Made by a program: the position numbers and the translations under genes
Shown here: positions 1 through 6,435 of the stretch, piece by piece
How the letters are laid out: the number at the start of each line of letters is the position of its first letter
How positions within the stretch are numbered: position 1 is the stretch's first letter
Notes under the pieces: model-generated
Told to the model about the DNA's origin: nothing
Databases searched by the model: none
Seen by the model: only the letters and a program-made list of their open reading frames with translations
Assembly: GCA_910589425.1 (NCBI GenBank)
Contig: CAJUSZ010000033.1
Location: forward strand, 1-23,939
DNA length: 23,939 nt
Reading direction: 5' to 3'
Source: an uncultured Muribaculaceae bacterium
GTDB taxonomy: Bacteria > Bacteroidota > Bacteroidia > Bacteroidales > Muribaculaceae

Positions 1-930
1 GACTACGTTAAGAACATGGTAACCGGTGCTGCTCAGATGGACGGTGCTATCATCGTGGTTGCTGCAACCGACGGTCCGATGCCCCAGACTCGTGAGCATA
101 TCCTTCTCGCCCGCCAGGTGAACGTTCCCCGTCTCGTTGTATTCATGAACAAGTGCGACATGGTGGACGACGCTGAGATGCTCGAACTCGTAGAAATGGA
201 CATGCGCGACCTTCTCGCTCAGTACGAGTATGACGGCGACAATACTCCTATCATCCAGGGTTCTGCCCTCGGTGCCCTCAATGGCGAGCCCCAGTGGGTA
301 GACAAAGTGATGGAGCTTATGGATGCAGTTGACAACTGGATTCCCCTGCCTCCCCGCGATGTTGATAAACCCTTCCTTATGCCTGTTGAGGACGTGTTCT
401 CAATCACTGGCCGTGGTACTGTTGCCACAGGTCGTATCGAGGCCGGCCGCGTGAAAGTAGGTGATGAGGTTCAGATTCTTGGCCTTGGTGCAGACCGCAA
501 GTCTGTTGTTACAGGTGTCGAGATGTTCCGTAAGATCCTCGACGAGGGTGAAGCTGGCGATAACGTAGGTCTTCTCCTCCGTGGTATCGACAAGGACGAA
601 ATCCGTCGTGGTATGGTTATCTGCCATCCCGGACAGGTTAAGCCTCACGATCACTTCAAGGCTCAGGTTTACATCCTGAAGAAAGAGGAAGGTGGCCGCC
701 ACACTCCGTTCCACAACAAATATCGTCCTCAGTTCTACATCCGCACACTTGACGTAACCGGTGAGATCACACTCCCCGAGGGTATCGAGATGGTAATGCC
801 TGGCGACAATGTAGAGATCGACGTTAAGCTCATCACTCCGGTAGCATGTGATCAGGGTCTTCGTTTCGCAATCCGCGAGGGCGGCCGCACAGTCGGTTCA
901 GGTCAGATCACTTCCGTAGTAGAAGATTGA
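1..930 (+). CDS. tuf: Elongation factor Tu (C-terminal 309 residues; 5' end outside window)
   Basis: EF-Tu delivers aminoacyl-tRNA to the ribosome as a GTP complex. The reading frame is open from base 1 (first residues DYVKNM), so the gene is cut by the window edge; about 86 N-terminal residues, including the P-loop and most of switch I, are missing. The visible part starts just after the switch II DxxG region, contains the guanine-specificity motif NKCD, and continues through the two beta-barrel domains to a typical end (RFAIREGGRTVGSGQIT). The stop is TGA at 928-930. Next comes a hairpin, then tRNA-Trp and secE, a common order in Bacteroidota. Nothing looks damaged. Confidence 0.98.
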   Translation, partial: DYVKNMVTGAAQMDGAIIVVAATDGPMPQTREHILLARQVNVPRLVVFMNKCDMVDDAEMLELVEMDMRDLLAQYEYDGDNTPIIQGSALGALNGEPQWVDKVMELMDAVDNWIPLPPRDVDKPFLMPVEDVFSITGRGTVATGRIEAGRVKVGDEVQILGLGADRKSVVTGVEMFRKILDEGEAGDNVGLLLRGIDKDEIRRGMVICHPGQVKPHDHFKAQVYILKKEEGGRHTPFHNKYRPQFYIRTLDVTGEITLPEGIEMVMPGDNVEIDVKLITPVACDQGLRFAIREGGRTVGSGQITSVVED

Positions 931-974
931 TAACGCAATCCGAGGGATTCGTACGAGTTCCGAGGAAACAAGAT

Positions 975-1008
975 AAGGAGGGGAATTCCCCGGAATTCCA
1001 CCTCCTTT
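975..1008 (+). terminator. Hairpin between tuf and tRNA-Trp (terminator or processing site)
   Basis: The arm 975-981 (AAGGAGG) pairs with 1001-1007 (CCTCCTT). After one bulged A (1000), GGAATTC pairs inward with GAATTCC. This gives a stem of about 15 bp with a 4-nt loop. Only a short T run (1006-1008) follows, five bases before the mature tRNA 5' end, so it may attenuate transcription or mark a cleavage site rather than stop all transcription. Confidence 0.6.
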
Positions 1009-1012
1009 AAAT

Positions 1013-1085
1013 ACGGGAATAGCTCAGTTGGTAGAGCATTGGTCTCCAAAACCAAGGGTCGGGAGTTCGAGCCTCTCTTCCCGTG
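1013..1085 (+). tRNA. tRNA-Trp (anticodon CCA)
   Basis: The full cloverleaf can be folded by eye. The acceptor stem pairs 1013-1019 (ACGGGAA) with 1078-1084 (TTCCCGT); the D stem is GCTC/GAGC; the anticodon stem TTGGT/ACCAA encloses loop CTCCAAA with anticodon CCA at 1046-1048; the T stem GGGAG/CTCTC has loop TTCGAGC; the discriminator base is G1085. The 3' CCA is not encoded (bases CAA follow), so it must be added by the tRNA nucleotidyltransferase. The gene lies between tuf and secE, probably in the same transcript. Confidence 0.97.
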
Positions 1086-1101
1086 CAAACGAAAACAAGA
1101 C

Positions 1102-1293
1102 ATGAAATTAATCAAGGATATAAAGGAATCTTATAGCGAACTAGTCTATAAGGTTTCTTGGCCGACTCAAAAACAGCTTGTCAACAGCTCGGTGCTGGTG
1201 CTGATTGCTTCCATCATCCTGGCCGTGTTCATCTGGGCGGTAGACAAGATTTTTAATCTTCTCATGGAGCTGATTTATAGCATCAGCTTCTAA
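1102..1293 (+). CDS. secE: Preprotein translocase subunit SecE
   Basis: This 63-residue protein is the small clamp subunit of the SecYEG channel in the inner membrane. It has an amphipathic N-terminal helix (MKLIKDIKESYSELVYKVSW) with the conserved VSWPT segment, followed by one hydrophobic helix (about residues 30-53). The single-helix form is normal for most bacteria outside the enterics. The ATG at 1102 is chosen because an upstream ATG at 1039 lies inside the tRNA gene. secE lies 16 nt after the tRNA and 66 nt before nusG, the usual secE-nusG pair. Confidence 0.95.
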   Translation: MKLIKDIKESYSELVYKVSWPTQKQLVNSSVLVLIASIILAVFIWAVDKIFNLLMELIYSISF

Positions 1294-1359
1294 TTTTGTT
1301 GTTTAATCTCTCTTTATCATCGGAAGCTAAAAAGACACCCCTGTCCAAATAAAACAGTA

Positions 1360-1965
1360 ATGACAAAGATGGCAACCAACGGGAACATTTCGGAAGAAAC
1401 TCAAAAGGCGCAGACCGGCTCACTCAGACGTGGATGGTATGTGCTAAGGGCAATTTCCGGCAAGGAGGCAAAGGTGAAAGAGGTGCTTGACGCCGCTATT
1501 GCTAAAACCGATCTTGGAAAGTATGTTTTTCAGGTTCTTATTCCGACAGAAAAGGTTGTTGCCAACAACAACGGCAAGCGTTCTGTCAAAGAGCGTACGC
1601 TCTATTCGGGATATGTCTTTGTCGAGGCTATACTTACTGGAGAGGTGATCTACGAGCTTCGCAACACAACCAATGTCATCGATTTTCTGCGCGGGCGCAC
1701 GAAGGACAGCAAACCGGAGTCGCTTCGTGAGGAAGAGGTGATGAGGATGCTTGGTGCGGCTGACGAACTACAGCAGCCGGTAGACGAGTATCTGTCGGAG
1801 TTCACTGTCGGTGAATCCGTGAAGGTGATCTTCGGTCCGTTCAACGGTTTCCGAGGAGTGATCAAAGAGGTGAACAACGAAAAGCAGAAGATTAAGGTCG
1901 AGGTCAAGATTTTTGACAGACCTACAGACCTTGAGTTGGAACATTCCCAAGTGGAAAGAGAGTAA
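1360..1965 (+). CDS. nusG: Transcription termination/antitermination factor NusG
   Basis: NusG binds the RNA polymerase clamp, increases processivity and links polymerase to Rho or to the leading ribosome. The protein is 201 residues from ATG 1360, or 198 from ATG 1369. An N-terminal NGN domain begins with GWYVLRAISGKEAKVKE and includes the SGYVFVEA strand. A C-terminal KOW domain follows (VGESVKVIFGPFNGFRGVIKEV, about residues 149-171). About 25 polar residues precede the NGN domain, slightly more than I expect for the family, so the start could lie further in. The gene follows secE and precedes the L11 operon, as in most bacteria. Confidence 0.96.
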   Translation: MTKMATNGNISEETQKAQTGSLRRGWYVLRAISGKEAKVKEVLDAAIAKTDLGKYVFQVLIPTEKVVANNNGKRSVKERTLYSGYVFVEAILTGEVIYELRNTTNVIDFLRGRTKDSKPESLREEEVMRMLGAADELQQPVDEYLSEFTVGESVKVIFGPFNGFRGVIKEVNNEKQKIKVEVKIFDRPTDLELEHSQVERE

Positions 1966-2087
1966 TCCAGACCGAGTGCAGTTTCTGTCCCGGAACCTGA
2001 GGATGGTGTTACGCATCCAGGGTCGAGGGAGGAGTGCGTGCGGCCCGGACGCTCGATGTGAAAACAAACAAATTAAAAACAACAACA
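1966..2087 (+). promoter_or_regulatory. rplK leader with hairpins; possible L1 autoregulation site
   Basis: This 122-nt gap is G/C-rich, unlike the A-rich bases just before the rplK start. The first hairpin has CCT (1996-1998), bulged GA, then GGATG (2001-2005) pairing with CATCC plus AGG (2014-2021). The second pairs GAG..CGT (2032-2039, two-base bulge) with ACGCTC (2049-2054) and is followed at once by GATG (2055-2058). In L1-controlled L11-L1 messages of other organisms, L1 recognises a short stem flanked by a GAUG-containing internal loop. The outer helix of that element is not evident here, so the assignment is tentative. I see no promoter match in the gap. Confidence 0.3.
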
Positions 2088-2531
2088 ATGGCTAAAGAAA
2101 TTGCCGGACAGATCAAGTTGCAGATAAAGGGCGGGGCCGCAAACCCCTCGCCTCCGGTCGGACCCGCACTGGGTTCGAAAGGTATCAACATCATGGAATT
2201 TTGCAAGCAATTCAATGCCCGCACCCAGGATAAGGCCGGAAAGGTTCTCCCTGTAGTAATTACCTACTACACGGATAAGTCTTTCGACTTTATCGTGAAG
2301 ACTCCGCCGGTGGCTGTGCAGCTCAAGGAAGTTGCAAAGCTGAAAAGCGGTTCAGCTCAGCCTAACCGTTCAAAGGTTGCTGAGATCACATGGGAACAGG
2401 TAAAGACTATTGCAGAAGATAAGATGCCGGATTTGAACTGTTTCACCGTAGAATCCGCCATGCGCATGGTGGCTGGTACGGCAAGAAGCATGGGTATCAC
2501 TGTGAAGGGAGCTTTCCCTGAATCAATTTAA
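2088..2531 (+). CDS. rplK: 50S ribosomal protein L11
   Basis: L11 (147 residues) binds 23S rRNA at the GTPase-associated centre with L10/L7/L12. The N-terminal domain shows the conserved proline-rich stretch (PSPPVGPALGSKGINIMEFC), and the C-terminal RNA-binding domain includes the SKVAEITWEQVKTIAEDK and GTARSMGI segments. ATG 2088 is chosen because the protein then begins MAKEIAGQIKLQI, as in homologues; the upstream ATG at 2034 would add an unrelated Arg-rich extension. rplA starts 14 nt downstream, so the two are probably co-transcribed and translationally linked. Confidence 0.98.
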   Translation: MAKEIAGQIKLQIKGGAANPSPPVGPALGSKGINIMEFCKQFNARTQDKAGKVLPVVITYYTDKSFDFIVKTPPVAVQLKEVAKLKSGSAQPNRSKVAEITWEQVKTIAEDKMPDLNCFTVESAMRMVAGTARSMGITVKGAFPESI

Positions 2532-2545
2532 TAAACTTCAACAAA

Positions 2546-3241
2546 ATGGGAAAACTGACAAAAAATCAAAAGTTGGCTTTGTCCAAGATTGAAGCTGGGA
2601 AGTTCTACACTCTTCAGGAGGCCGCTGAGAAAGTGAAAGAGATCACTTTCACGAAATTCGACGCATCTCTCGATATCGACGTTCGTCTCGGCGTTGACCC
2701 CCGCAAGGCCAACCAGATGGTGCGTGGCGTCGTATCGCTCCCCCACGGCACAGGCAAGCAGGTTCGCGTTCTCGTTCTTTGTAACGCCGACGCAGAGGCT
2801 GCAGCCAAGGAAGCCGGAGCCGATTTTGTAGGACTCGATGAGTATATCGACAAAATCAAGGGTGGATGGACTGATGTTGACGTGATCATAACCCAGCCTT
2901 CAGTAATGGGCAAACTCGGCCCTCTGGGTCGCATACTCGGTCCCCGCGGACTCATGCCTAACCCCAAAAGCGGCACTGTAACTATGGATGTTGCAAAGGC
3001 AGTCAAGGAGGTTAAGCAAGGTAAGATTGACTTCAAGGTTGACAAAACCGGTATCGTTCACGCTTCCATAGGCAAAGTGAGCTTCACTGCCGAGCAGATG
3101 CGCGACAATGCACGCGAGTTTATCAACACTCTGATCAAGCTTAAACCCGCGACAGCGAAAGGCACCTATATCAAGAGCATTTATCTTTCGAGTACTATGA
3201 GCCCCGGCGTGAAAGTGGAGCCCAAGTCCGTTGCAGAATAA
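2546..3241 (+). CDS. rplA: 50S ribosomal protein L1
   Basis: L1 (231 residues) forms the mobile L1 stalk that handles E-site tRNA release, and in many bacteria it represses the L11-L1 operon. Typical segments are visible: the FDASLDIDVRLGVDPRKANQ strand near the N terminus; the nucleotide-like domain with MGKLGPLGRILGPRGLMPNP (about residues 119-138), the most conserved family motif; and the C-terminal GTYIKSIYLSSTMSPGVKV end. Length is normal. It starts 14 nt after rplK and ends 19 nt before rplJ, leaving almost no room for a separate rplJ leader. Confidence 0.98.
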   Translation: MGKLTKNQKLALSKIEAGKFYTLQEAAEKVKEITFTKFDASLDIDVRLGVDPRKANQMVRGVVSLPHGTGKQVRVLVLCNADAEAAAKEAGADFVGLDEYIDKIKGGWTDVDVIITQPSVMGKLGPLGRILGPRGLMPNPKSGTVTMDVAKAVKEVKQGKIDFKVDKTGIVHASIGKVSFTAEQMRDNAREFINTLIKLKPATAKGTYIKSIYLSSTMSPGVKVEPKSVAE

Positions 3242-3260
3242 ATTTTAAAGTAGGTTCACA

Positions 3261-3779
3261 ATGAAAAAGGAAGATAAAGCAAGAATCATAGAGATGATCG
3301 GCACCACGCTCGCCGACTACGGCTGCGTGTATCTCGTTCAGACCGCCGGACTTGACGCAGAGAAGACAAGCGCGCTCCGTCGCGAATGCTTCAAGAGCGA
3401 TGTGAAAATGCTTTGCGTGAAGAACACTCTTCTCAAGAAAGCATTCGAAGCCAGCGAGACTGACTACAGCGAACTTTACGACCTTCTCCACGGCGAGACA
3501 ACTCTTCTTCTGAGCAACACAGGCAATGCTCCGGCTAAGCTTGTGAAGTCTTTCAGAAAGAAAGGGGACACACTCCCGATGCTGAAAGGTGCGTATGTAG
3601 AAGAAACAACCTATGTAGGCGAGGAGTCGTTGGAGACCCTGGCCAACATCAAGAGCAAGAACGAACTCATCGCAGACGTTGTGGCTCTTCTTCAGTCGCC
3701 CGCGAAGAACGTTATTTCCGCCCTTCAGAGTGGCGCGAATACGATCCACGGTGTGCTTGAAACTCTCTCCAACAAATAA
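3261..3779 (+). CDS. rplJ: 50S ribosomal protein L10
   Basis: L10 (172 residues) anchors L7/L12 dimers to the ribosome and in other bacteria represses its own operon with L7/L12. The N-terminal RNA-binding domain is visible (KARIIEMIGTTLADYGCVYLV, then CVKNTLLKKAFE). The C-terminal helix that carries L7/L12 is the hydrophobic/charged end after residue 140 (VISALQSGANTIHGVLETLSNK). Only 19 nt separate it from rplA, so any autoregulatory mRNA structure would have to lie within rplA. It is followed 41 nt later by rplL. Confidence 0.97.
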   Translation: MKKEDKARIIEMIGTTLADYGCVYLVQTAGLDAEKTSALRRECFKSDVKMLCVKNTLLKKAFEASETDYSELYDLLHGETTLLLSNTGNAPAKLVKSFRKKGDTLPMLKGAYVEETTYVGEESLETLANIKSKNELIADVVALLQSPAKNVISALQSGANTIHGVLETLSNK

Positions 3780-3820
3780 TAACCAACCCAAAGTAAAAAC
3801 AAAAAAACACATATACAAAA

Positions 3821-4195
3821 ATGGCAGATTTGAAAGCTTTTGCAGAACAATTAGTTAACTTGACCGTTAAGGAAGTAAACGAACTTGCTCAGATTCTCAA
3901 AGAAGAGTATGGCATCGAACCCGCCGCAGCAGCAGTAGCAGTAGCTGCCGGCCCCGCTGCAGGTGCAGCAGCCGCTGAGGAGAAAACAAACTTCGACGTA
4001 GTGCTTAAGGCAGCTGGCGCAAGCAAACTCGCAGTTGTTAAGCTTGTGAAGGAACTCACAGGTCTCGGCCTCAAGGAGGCTAAGGAACTTGTTGATGGCG
4101 CTCCCAGCAACATCAAGGAAGGTCTTCCCAAGGCTGAAGCTGAAGGCCTCAAGAAGCAGCTCGAAGAAGCTGGTGCTGAAGTTGAGCTCAAATAA
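3821..4195 (+). CDS. rplL: 50S ribosomal protein L7/L12
   Basis: L7/L12 (124 residues) recruits and stimulates translational GTPases as multiple dimers on L10. The three expected parts are present: an N-terminal dimerisation helix region (to about residue 35), an Ala/Gly/Pro-rich flexible hinge (about residues 37-55, AAAAVAVAAGPAAGAAAA), and the globular C-terminal domain with the factor-binding helix KLVKELTGLGLKEAKELVDG. The preceding 41-nt gap is A-rich. In most bacteria rpoB follows; here a hairpin and a minus-strand catalase follow, ending the ribosomal operon. Confidence 0.98.
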   Translation: MADLKAFAEQLVNLTVKEVNELAQILKEEYGIEPAAAAVAVAAGPAAGAAAAEEKTNFDVVLKAAGASKLAVVKLVKELTGLGLKEAKELVDGAPSNIKEGLPKAEAEGLKKQLEEAGAEVELK

Positions 4196-4220
4196 GAGAT
4201 ATCTTCACACGAAAATAATG

Positions 4221-4247
4221 CGGGTGGGAACTTTGTTCTCACCCGTA
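4221..4247 (+). terminator. Hairpin terminator after rplL
   Basis: CGGGTGGGAAC (4221-4231) pairs with GTTCTCACCCG (4235-4245): 11 bp including one G-T pair, with a TTT loop, 26 nt after the rplL stop. The tail (TACTATTTATGG) is only moderately T-rich. Its position fits termination of the rplKAJL transcript. Confidence 0.7.
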
Positions 4248-4337
4248 CTATTTATGGTAACCATCCGCACTAAGGCGACTTTAACATGATGTTTTTGACC
4301 GCGAATTTTGTAGTCAACAACGCCATGTTTAATTTTG

Positions 4338-4364
4338 AGTGTGGAGTCATCTTGACTTCACACT
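4338..4364. repeat. Inverted repeat between rplL and katA
   Basis: AGTGTGGAGTCA (4338-4349) and TGACTTCACACT (4353-4364) form a 12-bp stem with one G-T pair and a TCT loop. Neither side has a long T run. It lies between converging rplL and katA and may help terminate either transcript. The rest of 4246-4555 contains one more hairpin, listed separately, and no gene I can support. Confidence 0.5.
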
Positions 4365-4431
4365 ATCAGAATCGTAATCTCCAGGCATCCGGCATATATG
4401 CGTATGGTTACGTTTGACGCAGTCTATCTTG

Positions 4432-4469
4432 AGAAATCCCAGGATGATTATGTTACATCTGGGATTTCT
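4432..4469 (-). terminator. katA: Probable katA terminator hairpin
   Basis: AGAAATCCCAG (4432-4442) pairs with CTGGGATTTCT (4459-4469). After a bulged G, ATG pairs with CAT, giving 14 bp with a 9-nt loop. It lies 87 nt beyond the katA stop on the minus strand and so could end that transcript; there is no strong U tract on either strand. Confidence 0.5.
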
Positions 4470-4555
4470 TCGGTAGTTGAATATGGTTGTGTAGTGCTGG
4501 CGATTGCTTTTCTCCGAACTTTACGTATTCATCATAATTCGTGTGAGACGGATAT

Positions 4556-6055
4556 TCAGATCTCGCGTTTGTCCCATTTGGGCTTCGCCGGATCCGGCGC
4601 GATGAGTGCCTCGTCAAGATCTATGCCGAGCGCAGCCGCAAGCATTCTGCCGTATTCCTTATCCGCATTATGGCAGGCTCTGACATGGCGCTGCTTGATA
4701 AACAATGGAACTCCTTCCATGTTTCGGGCTGTGTTCTCGCAAGTGGCATGTTTTTCTTTGTCTGGCATCAGTCTCCATAGTTTGCCCGGTTGGGTGTAGT
4801 AATCATCGTCGTATTCCCGTTCGTCGTAATTATACATAGGACCGTGCAATTCCATCTCAGGTTCTTTGAGCTGAGGGGAGTCTTTCCATTCATTGAAGCT
4901 GTTGGGTTCGTATGCGACTGTGTCGCCGAAATTGCTGTCTGTCCTCATTTGGCCGTCTCTGTGGTAGGAGTGGTGAGGGCATTTAGGTTGGTTGACCGGA
5001 ATCAGGTGATGGTTGACTCCGAGTCTGTATCTTTGCGCATCCCCGTAGGAGAACAGTCGTCCTTGAAGCATCTTATCCGGTGATAGGCCTATTCCATCTA
5101 CGATGTTGGTCGGGTTGAACGCAGCCTGTTCTATCTGGGCGAAGAAATTGTCCGGATTCCGGTTGAGTTCGAGGATTCCGACTTCCCTAAGGGGGAAATC
5201 TTTGTGATACCATACTTTGGTAAGGTCGAAGGGATTGATGCTGTATTTTTTCGCCTCCTCCTCGGACATGAGTTGTACGAAAAGTGTCCATCTTGGAAAC
5301 TCTCCCCTTTCTATGGCATCGAAAAGATCCCTCTGGTTCGATTCCCTGTCTTTTGCAATTATAGCTTCAGCCTCTTCATCGGTGAGATTTTTTATCCCCT
5401 GCTGGGTTATGAAGTGGAATTTAACCCATGTGCGTTTGTTTTCTTTGTTGATGAAGCTGTATGTATGGCTTCCGAATCCGTGCATGTGGCGGAAAGATGC
5501 GGGTATTCCCCGGGGCGACATTGTGATGGTGATCTGATGGAGTGCTTCGGGAATCAGAGTCCAGAAGTCCCAGTTGCTTGTCGGGTTTCTCATCCCTGTG
5601 CGCGGATCGCGTTTGATAGCGTGATTCAGGTCTGGAAATTTCAACGGATCCCGGAGGAAAAAGACGGGAGTGTTGTTGCCTACGAGATCCCAGTTCCCGC
5701 CGTCGGTGTAAAACTTCATGGCGAATCCACGGATATCGCGTTCAGCGTCGGCCGCACCCCTTTCTCCAGCCACAGTGGAGAAGCGGACGAGGCAGGGAGT
5801 CTGTTTGCCCACCTTTTCAAAAATGGCGGCACGGGTGAACTCTGATATATCATTTGTAACTGTAAATGTACCGAATGCGCCTGCTCCTTTAGCATGCATC
5901 CGTCGTTCTGGGATCACCTCGCGGTCAAAGTGAGATATCTTTTCAATATACCAGGGATCCTGAACCGTCATCGGTCCCCGAAGGCCTGCTGTCTGTACAT
6001 TCTGGTTGTCGGCGACAGGACGGCCGTTCTCAGCTGTGAGTCTTTTATTATCCAT
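4556..6055 (-). CDS. katA: Monofunctional heme catalase
   Basis: This 499-residue enzyme breaks down hydrogen peroxide to water and oxygen in the cytoplasm and belongs to the small-subunit heme catalases. Key residues are present: the distal His54 in RRMHAKGAGAFG, the distal Asn in LVGNNTPVFFLRD, and the proximal heme-ligating Tyr in GRLFSYGDAQRYRLG. The length fits the small-subunit clade, with no extra C-terminal domain. ATG at 6055 (MDNKRLTAENGRPVADN) matches the usual N terminus better than an in-frame ATG three codons earlier (6064). The gene stands alone on the minus strand between the L7/L12 gene and a plus-strand operon. I found no convincing promoter or OxyR site upstream. Confidence 0.97.
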   Translation of the reverse strand: MDNKRLTAENGRPVADNQNVQTAGLRGPMTVQDPWYIEKISHFDREVIPERRMHAKGAGAFGTFTVTNDISEFTRAAIFEKVGKQTPCLVRFSTVAGERGAADAERDIRGFAMKFYTDGGNWDLVGNNTPVFFLRDPLKFPDLNHAIKRDPRTGMRNPTSNWDFWTLIPEALHQITITMSPRGIPASFRHMHGFGSHTYSFINKENKRTWVKFHFITQQGIKNLTDEEAEAIIAKDRESNQRDLFDAIERGEFPRWTLFVQLMSEEEAKKYSINPFDLTKVWYHKDFPLREVGILELNRNPDNFFAQIEQAAFNPTNIVDGIGLSPDKMLQGRLFSYGDAQRYRLGVNHHLIPVNQPKCPHHSYHRDGQMRTDSNFGDTVAYEPNSFNEWKDSPQLKEPEMELHGPMYNYDEREYDDDYYTQPGKLWRLMPDKEKHATCENTARNMEGVPLFIKQRHVRACHNADKEYGRMLAAALGIDLDEALIAPDPAKPKWDKREI

Positions 6056-6064
6056 AACAATCAT

Positions 6065-6308
6065 AATGTGTGTAAAATGTTTTGCGACCAGCGCTGCCTA
6101 TTAAACGCAAATATGATGCGAATGGTTTTGTGTGAGTAGTCATTATATTGTTTATCAGTATGTTGGTATTGATATGCCTGTCCCGTATCATCGTCATGTG
6201 TCTGAAATTATGTTATATCCATACAGACGCTTACGCGGATTAACCAGCTCTAAACCCGCTCAAGAATGGGCGCGATTGATTATTTTCATGAATTTTTTTA
6301 GCGAAAAA
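6065..6308. other. Divergent intergenic region, katA side
   Basis: About 240 bp separate the katA start from the promoter of the plus-strand operon. It must hold the katA promoter. On the minus strand the closest -7-like match is CATATTTG (around 6111-6118), one base from TAnnTTTG and without a -33 partner. No gene is supported here; the short frames have no recognisable content. Confidence 0.4.
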
Positions 6309-6340
6309 TTTGGTTTATAAAATAAACCGTATTATCTTTG
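6309..6340 (+). promoter_or_regulatory. Bacteroides-type promoter of the membrane protein/wHTH operon
   Basis: The -33 box TTTG (6309-6312) and -7 box TATCTTTG (6333-6340, an exact TAnnTTTG) are separated by 20 nt, the best promoter match in the window. The spacer is almost filled by palindrome copy 1, so a bound repressor would block polymerase. The expected start site is around 6345, directly at the first base of the short frame and terminator hairpin that follow. Confidence 0.8.
6312..6328. promoter_or_regulatory. Palindromic operator, copy 1
   Basis: GGTTTAT AAA ATAAACC is a perfect 7+3+7 palindrome centred on 6320, between the -33 and -7 boxes. Symmetry and size suit a dimeric winged-helix repressor. 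The likely partner is the regulator encoded at 7065-7346 in the operon this promoter would drive; this is inferred from position. Confidence 0.7.
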
Positions 6341-6344
6341 CAAC

Positions 6345-6380
6345 ATGAAAGAGTGTCAGCGCGCAAACACTCTTTTTTAA
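6345..6380 (+). CDS. Possible 11-residue leader peptide (MKECQRANTLF)
   Basis: An ATG lies at the predicted transcription start and opens a frame of 11 codons ending in TAA at 6378-6380. The whole frame coincides with a terminator hairpin, so a ribosome translating it would melt the stem, a layout seen in attenuators. It would have to be translated as a leaderless message. It may also be chance, since the hairpin alone explains the sequence. No stall codon run is evident. Confidence 0.25.
   Translation: MKECQRANTLF
6348..6378 (+). terminator. Intrinsic terminator / attenuator just after the promoter
   Basis: AAAGAGTGT (6348-6356) pairs perfectly with ACACTCTTT (6367-6375) around a 10-nt loop, followed by a T run through 6378. 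It begins about 3 nt after the predicted start site, so most transcripts could stop at roughly 35 nt unless read-through is allowed. It lies 58 nt before the downstream ATG. Confidence 0.75.
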
Positions 6381-6389
6381 GCCAAGTAT

Positions 6390-6406
6390 GGTTTATAAAA
6401 TAAACT
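6390..6406. promoter_or_regulatory. Palindromic operator, copy 2
   Basis: GGTTTATAAAATAAACT repeats copy 1 with only the last base changed, 78 bp downstream, and ends 29 bp before the ATG at 6436. The flanks are degraded promoter boxes (TATG for TTTG; TAAAAACT where the -7 would be). It is either a second binding site for the same protein or the remnant of a duplicated promoter. Confidence 0.65.
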
Positions 6407-6435
6407 GATTTAAAAACTCGTAAATTCTATTGAGT

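Noticed and set aside
6103..6200. Possible OxyR site upstream of katA (GATA-N11-TATC near 6169-6187)
   Set aside because: Spacing and half-sites do not fit the OxyR pattern and the match is short enough to be chance.
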